NCBI GenBank assembly: GCA_016710335.1
Contig: JADJXQ010000007.1
Coordinates: forward strand, 175,013-239,012
DNA length: 64,000 nt
Direction: 5' to 3'
DNA from: Rhodospirillales bacterium
GTDB lineage: Bacteria; Pseudomonadota; Alphaproteobacteria; Rhodospirillales; Defluviicoccaceae
Position numbers and translations under genes: made by a program. Below the pieces are notes generated by a model. It was not told where the DNA came from, made no database searches, and saw only the letters and a program-made list of their open reading frames with translations. Shown here piece after piece: positions 56,557-64,000 of the stretch; within the stretch, counting starts at the first letter, position 1; every line of letters begins with the position of its first letter.

Positions 56557-57348
56557 ATGGAAGAATACCAATTGCGGTTTCTTGGCCGCGTGCGGATCGA
56601 GGGCATCATCGAGACGCTGACCGGGCTCCACATCGGCTGTGGGAAAGATGACATTGAGATTGGAGGCATTGACCTTCCTGTCATTCGAAATCCGCATTCG
56701 CGCGAACCCTACATTCCGGGGTCCAGCCTTAAAGGGAAGCTCCGTTTCCTGTTGTAGTGGGGATTTCAACCCGTTTTTGACAGTATCCGTCACCACGATG
56801 GCAAGCCATGGGGCTTCAACGAGAGCGAACGCTATCATCTCAGCCCTGAAGATCCGGTTTTGCGAATCTTCGGTATGTCAGCGCGACCAAAGGGATGGAA
56901 CGGCGGTCCGACACGGCTGATCGTGCGTGATGCGGCGATCAATGCGGAGTGGTTGCAATCGGCCAAGCAAAACCGTCTTGAAAGAGTTGAAGAAAAGACT
57001 GAGGTCGCGATCGATCGAATTGCAGGTAAAGCGCTCGACGGCGGCCTACGGCAACTCGAGCGTGTGCCCGCCGGCGCACGGTTCGACCTGCAGATGGTGT
57101 TCCGGATGTTTGACACCGGCGATGGTGGCGCACGCGATCGGGAATGCCTCAACTGGCTGCTCGCCGGCCTGCATCTCCTCGAACAGGATGCCCTTGGTGG
57201 CTCCGGCTCCCGCGGCTACGGGCGGGTGCGGTTCGAGGATGTGAAGGTGTTTGGCGATGGCATCGAGGAGCAGCGGATCGACAACGCCTTTCGCGTCGCA
57301 CACTTCGATCCGGCCCGCGCTCCCAGCATCGTCACCTTCGCGCCATGA
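56557..57348 (+). pseudogene. csm3: Csm3 backbone ribonuclease interrupted by an in-frame amber codon
   Basis: The frame from 56557 to 57348 encodes a complete Csm3 (264 codons) except for TAG at 56755-56757, where LRFLL is followed by stop and then WGFQPVFDSIRHHDGKPWG in the same frame. Before the stop: IETLTGLHIGCGKDDIEIGG and IDLPVIRNPHSREPYIPGSSLKGKL, with Asp39 aligned to the catalytic Asp of Csm3. After it: RIFGMSARPKGWNGGP, ALDGGLRQLERVPAGARF and LGGSGSRGYGRVRFED. A G-to-T change of GAG to TAG explains it. Csm3 cuts target RNA and binds the crRNA, so a 66-residue product would break the complex unless the codon is read through or is a base-call error. csm4 starts at its stop (ATGA). 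Confidence 0.9.
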
Positions 57349-58293
57349 GCCTGTTCCGGGTTCGCATCGCGCTGCAGGCGCCGCTCGGCACCCCGCTTAC
57401 GTCGGGCACGTTGTTTGGGCATCTGTGCTGGGCGAAGCGGGAGAACGCGGGCGAGCAGGCCCTCATTGCTTGGCTCAAGGGCCTGCCCGATGCGCCCTGG
57501 GCGCTGTCCGATGGCTTCCCCGCCGGTCTCCTGCCCCGGCCCCTGGTGCGGCCTGCCCCGCGCCATGCGACCGGAAGTGGAAAGATGACCCCCGAACGGC
57601 TGGAGCGCCTAGGAAAGGACAAGGAGCGGGCCAAGTGGCCATGGCTCCCGATCGACCGGTGGGAGCACCTTCGCGGCCAAGTGGCGGACCCGCTGCTGCT
57701 GGCTCGTGCGACGTCCGGACCCGCGCTTTCCCCTCGCCCCCATCGCATCGCCCACAATAGTATCGACCGGCATACCGGCTCCACTCCTGAAGAAGGCGGC
57801 CTTTATTTCGTCGACGAGGACTGGAGTTATACGAACGAGCCGGAGCGAGACGTATACGTGCGCGCCGAGACGACCCCACAGGACCTGATGGCGCTGTTCG
57901 AAGCGGTCGGCGAGGCCGGCTACGGCCGCGACGCCACCTGGGGTCGCGGCCATTTCACAGTGGTCGATGTCACCGATGCCGGGTGGCTCGATCAGCATGC
58001 GGGCAACCGGATGCTGAGGCCTCTCCCACGGCTGCCTCACGGCCAACATGGCAACGCCCCGCTACAAGCTGTTCACCCACTTCGGCAAGGTCGGCGCGAG
58101 CCTGCTGACGACTGTCCCCTGGAAGTATCCAATCCTGCTCACGCGCCCCGGCGCAACCTTCACGCCGACCGACGGAGGGCCCTTCGGCGAGTGGCTCACC
58201 GGCGTCCACCAGGAGCGGGCAGAGGTTGGCCATAACGCCTACCATCTCGCGATTCCGTTCACCGAAGCCGAAGCCGCCGGAGAGCCGCGATGA
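57345..58293 (+). pseudogene. csm4: Csm4, crRNA 5'-handle binding subunit, frameshifted
   Basis: ATG 57345 overlaps the csm3 stop. MSLFRVRIALQAPLGTPLTSGTLFGHLCW opens the RAMP fold; SPRPHRIAHNSIDRHTGSTPEEGGLYF and GRDATWGRGHFTV are conserved Csm4 blocks. Near 58017 the frame changes, consistent with one extra base (CTGAGGCCTC for CTGAGCCTC), and resumes as LSHGCLTANMATPRYKLFTHFGKVG to the stop at 58293. Corrected length is about 315 residues. The csm5 ATG overlaps the corrected stop as ATGA, which strongly supports the second frame. Csm4 holds the 5' handle beside Cas10. Confidence 0.9.
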
Positions 58294-59684
58294 CCATGAC
58301 GTCCTTCATCGGCATTCCGCTCACCCCGATCCACATCGGCGACGGGACGGAGCTCGCGCCCGAAAACTTCAAGATCGATGGCGACGACCTGGTGCGTTTC
58401 GATGCCGCCGCCGTGCTGGCCGCCATGCCGGCGCAAGCGCAGGCCCGTTTTCTCCAAGCTCTGGACGGGGGCCGGTTGAAGGAGGCCCAGGCGGAGTTGC
58501 ACAAGGGCGTCACACCCCAGCATCACCTCGAGCGGGTGGCTGTGGGGCCAGCCTCCCTGGCAGAACTCAAGGTGGCGGTCGAGGATCCGCTGGTTCGGAA
58601 TCGACGCACCGGCGCGGCATCGCCGTTCATCCGCACCGGCGGGCGGCCTTATGTCCCGGGATCCTCGATCAAGGGCGCGTTGCGCACCGCTCTCGTCAAT
58701 GCGCTGGCTCACGATGCCGATCATATCGGCGGCGTCGGTTCGGAAATGGAAAAAGAGATCCGAAAGTTGCGCGACAACCCGAAGGCCACCGGGTCCGTCT
58801 CGAACCGGCTTCAGGAACTCGCCTTCGATTGCCCGAAAGGCAAGACCGAGCGCGATCCGCTGCGCTGGCTGGCCGTCAGCGACGGCCTCCTGCCGGCCCG
58901 GGCAACGCGCTTCGATAAGGTCAGCGTCGGCTGGAAAGACGGAAAGGCGCCAAAAACGCAGCTTCACGTCGAGCGGCTGTGGAGTTGCGCCGACGGCAAG
59001 GGCGCACAAATCGCGGCCTTTCCGATCAGCATCACCGTTGCCGACGGCGGCCACCAACAAGCGGCGCGCGACAAGGACAAGTACAAGGACAAGACGCCGG
59101 TAGCTACCCTTGATCTCGATGAGGTTCTCAATGCCGTCCATGCTTTTCATGAAAGGCGGTGGCAGGCGGAACTCGACCGCTTCTTCGGCGGCCACAAGGA
59201 CTGGCTGCAACGCCGACGCGCAGATGTGGAGCGGGCGTTGCGCCGCCGTATCGGCGTCAACGAAAAGTTGATCCTGATGCGGGTCGGCCGCTTCGGGCAC
59301 TTCGAATCGAAATCGGTGGACGACTGGCGCCGTGGCTGGCAGGCAACGCCAAAGCCCGGCCGGCACGTCGAGCAAGGGACGACCCGCGCCGTCCTCGAGA
59401 TCGGCGAGCATCCGCTGCCGTTCGGGTGGCTGCTTTTGTGTCAGGAGACGCCCGAAGTTCGAGACTGGCTGAGCCAACGCAGCCCGGCTGCGGCGCCGGC
59501 GCGGTCCCCTTCCGCTCAGGGCACGCCAGGCGCGCCAACAGCCGCACCAGTACCTGCCCGTCGCGCCTTCCTGGGAGAGGAGGAAGTCGCCATCGAAAAC
59601 AAAAAGGGTAGCGAAATTCTCGTCCGCTTTATCGGAACTAGCGACACCGAATGGGTAGCTGCCGAGGAGATCACCTACCGATGA
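58290..59684 (+). CDS. csm5: Csm5, type III-A RAMP subunit
   Basis: 464 residues. MTSFIGIPLTPIHIGDGTELAPENFKIDG is the family start. SPFIRTGGRPYVPGSSIKGALRTALVNAL contains the Gly-rich SSIKGALR block. The central part (FDKVSVGWKDGKAPK, AFPISITVADGG) completes the RAMP fold. The C-terminal ~65 residues are unusual: a Pro/Ala linker (PAAAPARSPSAQGTPG) and then a small charged segment (EEEVAIENKKGSEILVRFIG) that resembles a compact beta-barrel. Csm5 caps the 3' end of the crRNA and recruits host nucleases in other systems. It overlaps csm4 and the CARF gene by four bases each. Confidence 0.93.
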   Translation: MTMTSFIGIPLTPIHIGDGTELAPENFKIDGDDLVRFDAAAVLAAMPAQAQARFLQALDGGRLKEAQAELHKGVTPQHHLERVAVGPASLAELKVAVEDPLVRNRRTGAASPFIRTGGRPYVPGSSIKGALRTALVNALAHDADHIGGVGSEMEKEIRKLRDNPKATGSVSNRLQELAFDCPKGKTERDPLRWLAVSDGLLPARATRFDKVSVGWKDGKAPKTQLHVERLWSCADGKGAQIAAFPISITVADGGHQQAARDKDKYKDKTPVATLDLDEVLNAVHAFHERRWQAELDRFFGGHKDWLQRRRADVERALRRRIGVNEKLILMRVGRFGHFESKSVDDWRRGWQATPKPGRHVEQGTTRAVLEIGEHPLPFGWLLLCQETPEVRDWLSQRSPAAAPARSPSAQGTPGAPTAAPVPARRAFLGEEEVAIENKKGSEILVRFIGTSDTEWVAAEEITYR

Positions 59685-61262
59685 CCACCCGCCTCGTTAC
59701 TTTTCTCGGCACCGGGAAATATCAGCCCGTGATGTATCGCGACTTGGCATCCGGACAGAGCGCGCCGACGACAATGTGGATCGCGCGCGCGCTTGCCGAA
59801 TTGTACCACCCCGCTGAGATTATCATTCTCGCCACGCAGAAGGCGGAATCGACGCATGGGAGCGCGATCCTTTGCGACCTGCGTGGCGCCGGGTTCGCCG
59901 CTGAACTTCGTCACATCCCGGAAGGAGGCGCGTCGCGCGATTTGTGGCAGCAGTTCGAAATCATCAAAACGGCTCTGCGCGCGCCGGAAGACGTACACGT
60001 CATCCTCGACATCACACTCGGCTTCCGCTCCCAGCCGTTTTTCGCGGCGGCCGTCGTCGCCTTCATCCGGGCGGTCGATGTGCGCGAGGTGCCGCTTTCC
60101 GTCGTCTACGGCGGCTTCGAGGCCAAGGATGAAGCTGGCAGGGCTCCCATCTGGGAGCTGACGCCCTTTGTCGACCTACTCGATCATGCGCGTGAGATCA
60201 TGCTGTTCCTGAAAACCGGCCGGGTCGCCGGCATCGCGAGCCGGGCCGAGGCCCTTGGACGGCTCCTGAACAAGGATTGGGCCGAAGCGCTTCCCGATGA
60301 ACGCGGCCCGCAGCCGAGGTTGTCTCGGCTGGCGCAAGCGATCAGCGCGTTCGGCCAGGATCTCGAAACCATGCGTACCGGCGCCCTTTTACTGGGCAAA
60401 ACGGGAACGGATGGCACCGCGAAGGGCCTCGCCGACATCATAGACGCCGAGCGCACACAACTGGCAAAGGTCTTGCCGCCGCTCGCAGACGTTCTCGACC
60501 GCATCGCCGCCATGGCAACGCCGCTCGCCGGTTGCGCCAATAATCTCAACACTCCCGAAGGTCATGCAGCGCTGGCTGCCTTGGCACGGCTTTACCTTCA
60601 TATGGGGCGGTACTCGGAAGCGGCGACGATCGTCCGCGAAGGCACGGTCACTCTTTATGCTGATGGCAAGGCTGATTGCCCAGGGCTCGAAGTCTTCACC
60701 AGTGATAGCCGGAGAGAAGCCGAACGGTCCTGGTTCGCGCGCGACCGGGATTTCGCCCGGACAATCGCCGATCCCCGCAACGACATCGATCACGCCGGCT
60801 TTCGCAACCGTCCGCTTCCCAGCAAAAATCTTATAAAGCAAATCAACAAACTGGTCGATCAATTCGAGCGCGCGACACCCGCACCCGCGCGCGAACGTCA
60901 GCCCTGTTTTGTCAACTTCAGCAACCACCCGAGCACCGACTGGGACGAAATGCAGCGCGCAGCGGCCCTGGCGTTTGCTCCGACGATTGTGGATGTCGTG
61001 TTTCCCTCAGTGCCGCCTAACGCGAGCTCGGAGGATATCGGAGAGCTGTGCAAGGCATGCCTTGGCAGCGCACCGGCCGGCGCGAGCCATGCCATGGTCC
61101 AGGGCGAATTCACCCTCGCCTACGCCCTTGTGAGGGCGCTTCAAAGGCAGGGTACGATTTGCTTCGCCGCAACAACTGAACGGGGAATCGAAAAGGCCGA
61201 AGACGGCGCGGTGGCTCGTCGATTCCGCTTCGTGCGTTTCCCGGGAGTATCCCGATCCGTAG
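59681..61262 (+). pseudogene. CARF-HEPN ribonuclease (Csx1/TIGR02221-like) with an extra C-terminal domain, frameshift near the end
   Basis: ATG 59681 overlaps the csm5 stop. The CARF-type N-terminal domain has TRLVTFLGTGKYQPVMY and VILDITLGFRSQPFFAAAV, the DxTxG signature of the TIGR02221 group with Leu for the usual His. The helical HEPN domain has the catalytic Rx4H as R366-NDID-H371. From about residue 409 a further ~118-residue domain follows (CFVNFSNHPSTDWDEMQRAA, VDVVFPSVPPNASSEDIGEL, HAMVQGEFTLAYALVRALQ, RRFRFVRF). The original frame runs past the natural end; one extra base near 61240 restores FREYPDP and a TAG at 61260-61262. It is activated by cyclic oligoadenylate made by Cas10. 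The added domain may modulate or degrade that signal. Confidence 0.8.
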
Positions 61263-61325
61263 CCTCTCTCGCCACAGGCGTTCCAGCACCCACGTCCGAG
61301 GCCAATCCCTCTCTCGGATCCGCCC

Positions 61326-61610
61326 ATGAGCAAGCGCGCCCTCTACCTCGTGGCCTACGACATCCGCAACCCACGGCGCCTCGCCAAGGCGCTGAAGGTG
61401 GTCAAGGCGTACGCCACCGGCGGTCAGAAGTCCGTGCACGAATGCTTCCTCTCGCCCCGCGAAAAGGCGGAACTGAGGCAGGAGTTGGGCAACGTCATTC
61501 GCCGCAGCGAGGACAGCGTCGTGTTTGTCCGCCTCGACCCGAGATCCCGTCCTCGAACCCTCGGCATCGCCCTTCCGCCGCGCGACGAGACCTTTTTCTA
61601 CATTGGCTGA
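61326..61610 (+). CDS. cas2: Cas2 (first copy)
   Basis: 94 residues. MSKRALYLVAYDIRNPRRLAKALKVVKAY is the Cas2 ferredoxin-like start with the conserved Asp in YDI. GGQKSVHECFLSPREKAEL is the characteristic centre, and the protein ends PPRDETFFYIG. It forms the central dimer of the Cas1-Cas2 integrase. It follows the CARF gene by 63 bases and precedes cas1 by 24 bases. Confidence 0.95.
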   Translation: MSKRALYLVAYDIRNPRRLAKALKVVKAYATGGQKSVHECFLSPREKAELRQELGNVIRRSEDSVVFVRLDPRSRPRTLGIALPPRDETFFYIG

Positions 61611-61634
61611 TCCGACTGACCGAAGGTCTTGACG

Positions 61635-62612
61635 ATGGCTACCGTATACATCGATCGCAAAGGCATTGACCTCGACCACGAAGCGGGGGTCATCGTGTTG
61701 CGCCTGGACGGCGTGCGTACCGGCACCGTGCCGCTCGGCCCCGTCGACCGCCTCGTCATTCGGGGCGCACGCATGATCGCCGTCCCGCTGATGGCGGAAC
61801 TCTGGCGGCGTGGAATCTCTCTGGTGGTTCTAGGGGGGCGCAACGGTGGCGTGCAAACCCTCGTGCAAGGCCCAGTTCATGGCGACGCCTCCATACGTCT
61901 GCGTCAATATGTGCTGCACCAGCGGCCGCTGGAGAGAGCCGCCCGCGCCCGCAGCCTGGTGCTGGCCAAGGTCACCGCTCAGCGACGCCTGTTGCGTGAA
62001 GGCTTGCAGGCGCGCCCCGATGCCCGCAAGCCGCTCCTGGACGCGATCGTCACGGTAGAAGCCATCCGTACCCGACTGGTGGAAAGCAGCACAGAGCAGT
62101 CGGAGGTCGGCGCGCTCACGCTCGATCAACTGATGGGGCTGGAAGGCGCGGCCGCCGCCGCTCACTTTGCCGGCCTGGCCGCCCTATTTGCGCCGGCGCT
62201 CGGATTTACCGGCCGCAACCGCCGCCCGCCACGCGATCCCGTGAACGCGTGCCTGTCCCTCGGCTACACACTGCTGCATGCCGAAGCGGTGCGCGAAGCG
62301 CATATCGTCGGCCTCGACCCAATGCTTGGGGTTTTCCACCAGCCCCTGGCGGGCCGCGAATCCCTCGCTTCCGATCTGGTGGAGCCTCTGCGTCCGCGTC
62401 TGGATCGATATGTTTGGCAATTGTTCCGGCAGGAGATCCTGCGGCCAACGCACTTCACCAAGAACGATGGCGCATGCCTCCTCGGCAAGGCGGGCAGACG
62501 GTCTTTTTATGAAGGTTACGAGCGCTTCGTGCCGCCGCTCCGCCGATGGCTGCGCCTCGCCTGCCGTGGCTTTGTTCGCGACCTCCGCGCCGGTCCGTCG
62601 GGGACGCAATGA
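61635..62612 (+). CDS. cas1: Cas1 integrase (canonical copy)
   Basis: 325 residues from ATG 61635 (MATVYIDRKGIDLDHEAG); a TTG two codons upstream is less likely. The N-terminal beta-domain includes VDRLVIRGARMIAVPLMAELWRRGI. The active site is intact: Glu in LDQLMGLEGAAAAAHF, His in GLDPMLGVFHQPLAGRESLAS, and the acidic pair in LASDLVEPLRPRLD. It integrates new spacers at the leader end. Normal length for the family. The second cas1-like gene overlaps it as ATGA. Confidence 0.96.
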   Translation: MATVYIDRKGIDLDHEAGVIVLRLDGVRTGTVPLGPVDRLVIRGARMIAVPLMAELWRRGISLVVLGGRNGGVQTLVQGPVHGDASIRLRQYVLHQRPLERAARARSLVLAKVTAQRRLLREGLQARPDARKPLLDAIVTVEAIRTRLVESSTEQSEVGALTLDQLMGLEGAAAAAHFAGLAALFAPALGFTGRNRRPPRDPVNACLSLGYTLLHAEAVREAHIVGLDPMLGVFHQPLAGRESLASDLVEPLRPRLDRYVWQLFRQEILRPTHFTKNDGACLLGKAGRRSFYEGYERFVPPLRRWLRLACRGFVRDLRAGPSGTQ

Positions 62613-63403
62613 TGCGAAAGGCCCTTTACCTCGATGGGGCCGCCGAGCCTGTGGAAGTTGTCCTTGACGGTCCCGCGCTCAGGATCCGCCGTTATGCCCG
62701 TGCCGATGCGCGCGCACCCATAAGGCTGCTCGGGCGGATCGTGGTGTCAGGATCTGTCGCTTGGCGCACCGACGCCCTCCTCGCCTGCATGGACGCCGGC
62801 GTACCCGTGGTGTTCGTTGCGGCGGACGGCGCCGCCCGCGGTTGGGCGGTCGGCGCGCAGGGGACCGAGGAGGACATCAATCTGCTGCTGGAGGACGCCT
62901 GCCTGGACCGCGACTGGAAAGGCCACCGCGAGGACTGGATCCGCGGGATGGAGCGCCGATCGCTGATCGCCGCCATTAACGGCTTGAAAGTGCACCCGGC
63001 GAGCATGCGGGGGCCCGAGGCCTGGGCCGCATGCGAAGCCCGCGTCGATGCCCTGAACGCGCCAGTAAAGGCAGCCGCCATCGCTGCCTGCCTGAAGGGA
63101 GCCCTCTCGGCGCATGTAGCCCAACTCCTGCGCGGCCAGGGCATCGCGGGGCGCTTTGCCACCGGCTATGGAGCGCCCGTGCGCCTGCTTGACGACTTTA
63201 CGCGGATTTTGGCGTGGGAACTGTGGCCGCTGGTCTGGGAGGCTGCCCTCTACTTCTGCCGCCACGGCGTCAAGCACCGCACCGAAGCCGATGTGCGCCG
63301 CCGCCTGATCCGCTTCTACGAAGCGCAGGCTCCTAAAATGGAGAGGCGCTTTGCCGACCTCTTCTGGAGGTTCCGGTGGCATGTGCGCGAGGTGCTTCGG
63401 TGA
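62609..63403 (+). CDS. Divergent Cas1-like protein lacking the catalytic signature
   Basis: ATG 62609 overlaps the cas1 stop. 264 residues. The N-terminal half follows the Cas1 beta-domain (ALYLDGAAEPVEVVLDG, IRLLGRIVVSGSVAWRTDAL, ACMDAGVPVVFVAADGAARG), so it is a Cas1 relative. The C-terminal half is helical (AACLKGALSAHVAQLLRG, GYGAPVRLLDDFTRILAWELWPLVWEA) but shows no Glu-His-Asp active site in its expected setting: the LDP-x-G-x-H and SLA-DL-E blocks are missing. It is probably not an active integrase. It sits between cas1 and the second cas2 and overlaps both genes, so a structural or regulatory role in adaptation is suggested. Some annotators call such proteins Cas1. Confidence 0.8.
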   Translation: MMRKALYLDGAAEPVEVVLDGPALRIRRYARADARAPIRLLGRIVVSGSVAWRTDALLACMDAGVPVVFVAADGAARGWAVGAQGTEEDINLLLEDACLDRDWKGHREDWIRGMERRSLIAAINGLKVHPASMRGPEAWAACEARVDALNAPVKAAAIAACLKGALSAHVAQLLRGQGIAGRFATGYGAPVRLLDDFTRILAWELWPLVWEAALYFCRHGVKHRTEADVRRRLIRFYEAQAPKMERRFADLFWRFRWHVREVLR

Positions 63404-63815
63404 GACGCCGACGCACTTTCGTGGTCGCTTACGACATCGCCGATCCGCGCCGCCTCGTCCAGGTCCATCGCTTCTTGCAGGAGCGTGCGTACCCGGTCCA
63501 GTACTCGGTTTTTCTCGGCACGTTCAGCGAGCCTGACCTCAACGCCCTCCTTGAGGGCTTGGCCAAGATCATTCATCCTCGCAAGGACGACGTGCGGGTA
63601 TACCCGTTGCCGACAACGCCAGACATCGAGAGCCTGGACGGCCGGTCCTGCCCGACGGAGTGATCCCGGGGGACGGGAGCGTCGTCGGGCTCGGGCGGTG
63701 GTTCATAGATTTCGGCGATCGTGAAGACGGCGACGGTGACGACAATGACGATGGCGACGATGACGATTGGGCGGCAAAGGAGGACGATGACGCAGAGGAT
63801 GACGACAATGCATGA
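63400..63815 (+). pseudogene. cas2: Second Cas2 with an acidic C-terminal tail, frameshift near the end
   Basis: GTG 63400 overlaps the previous stop as GTGA (RRRRTFVVAYDIADPRRLVQVH). The Cas2 core is VQYSVFLGTFSEPDLNAL and KDDVRVYPLPTTPDIESL. In the first frame it stops at 63663. One missing G near 63637 would restore the typical Cas2 ending LGRPVLPDGVIPGDGS and continue to TGA 63813-63815 through RWFIDFGDRED and a tail of about 30 residues that is mostly Asp (DDNDDGDDDDWAAKEDDDAE). Without the shift, a 51-codon frame starts with GTG 63660 overlapping the stop. The corrected protein is about 138 residues, long for Cas2. Tail function unknown. Confidence 0.8.
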
Positions 63816-63893
63816 GTCAACTTGCGGATGCGCCGCGATCTTGCGGAGGCACCCCGCAACCCTCGACGATAGCGCGGAAATTTCGGGCGAGGA
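63816..63893 (+). promoter_or_regulatory. Short leader between cas2 and the CRISPR array
   Basis: 78 bases separate the end of the acidic tail from the first repeat. The array and the cas operon read in the same direction. No clear promoter hexamers were found, so the leader promoter may lie inside the cas2 tail region. Spacer integration would be expected at 63893/63894. Confidence 0.4.
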
Positions 63894-64000
63894 GTTACAG
63901 CCGTAGACCTGATGAAGAAGGGATCAAGACGCAGTTGCGGCTGCTATGTTACTGCCCGCGGGTGTTACAGCCGTAGACCTGATGAAGAAGGGATCAAGAC
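63894..64000 (+). CRISPR. Start of a CRISPR array (37-bp repeat)
   Basis: Two identical 37-bp repeats stand at 63894-63930 and 63964-64000, beginning GTTACAGCCGTAGACC and ending GGGATCAAGAC. They enclose one 33-bp spacer (63931-63963, starting GCAGTTGCGG). The window ends exactly at the end of the second repeat, so the array continues. Its place beside cas2 and the orientation match leader-proximal units of the type III-A locus. Cas6 cleavage would leave ATCAAGAC as the 8-nt handle. Confidence 0.95.

Noticed and set aside
63660..63815. Independent 51-codon acidic mini-gene starting at GTG 63660
   Set aside because: Possible, but the codons just upstream in the same frame read as the standard Cas2 C-terminus (GRPVLPDGV), so a frameshifted cas2 extension is the better explanation.

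Overview
This is a GC-rich window from what looks like an alphaproteobacterium, most likely a Rhodospirillales-type lineage. That placement is inference from gene neighbourhoods (carB-greA, Lrp-trxB-LysR, methyltransferase-comF-grxC-nitrilase) and from the alphaproteobacterial style of the proteins; no rRNA or tRNA gene was found to test it.

Layout. 1-7.2 kb: a partial gene, a DUF302 protein, a DUF3179 protein, a truncated GH15 glucoamylase, then a leftward bufferin-type (DUF2282/DUF692/DUF2063/DoxX) RiPP operon diverging from a cNMP-binding patatin phospholipase gene. ECF-type promoter candidates face both ways in the gap. 7.4-17.4 kb: an SDR, malate synthase A, heptose genes hldE-gmhA, a TRAP binding protein, a metallophosphoesterase and two tandem degenerate EAL-like proteins. 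17.6-23.5 kb: a membrane-bound uptake [NiFe] hydrogenase operon in hybOABCD order. 23.5-30.1 kb: housekeeping genes (radC, map, sfsA, methyltransferase, comF, grxC, nitrilase, rpsD, HNH). 30.1-34.5 kb: a Gabija-like defence pair (gajA, gajB) beside a GGC-rich low-complexity tract. 34.7-45.4 kb: esterase, Nudix, aldehyde dehydrogenase, carB, greA, purC, Lrp, trxB, LysR. 45.5-49.3 kb: two glycosyltransferases around an unknown secreted protein. 49.9-52.4 kb: an EF-G-like GTPase and a candidate structured RNA.

52.4-64.0 kb is a type III-A CRISPR-Cas locus: cas6, cas10/csm1, csm2, csm3, csm4, csm5, a CARF-HEPN ribonuclease with an extra C-terminal domain, cas2, cas1, a second cas1-like gene lacking the catalytic signature, a second cas2, and the start of a CRISPR array (37-bp repeats) that runs off the window. 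Most of these genes overlap by ATGA or GTGA, so they are probably one transcript. Cas10 keeps the cyclic-oligoadenylate GGDD site but has Glu in place of His in its HD motif. csm3 carries an in-frame amber codon. The double cas1/cas2 module and the CARF-HEPN fusion are the most unusual content here.

A recurring feature is the apparent single-base frameshift: the patatin gene, dctP, hybA, comF, gajA, csm4, the CARF-HEPN gene and the second cas2. In each, the protein resumes cleanly in another frame, and several breaks lie in short G/C runs. Draft-assembly indels are the simplest explanation, so these genes may well be intact in the organism. The csm3 stop is a substitution and the GH15 truncation is a large loss, so those two need separate explanations.
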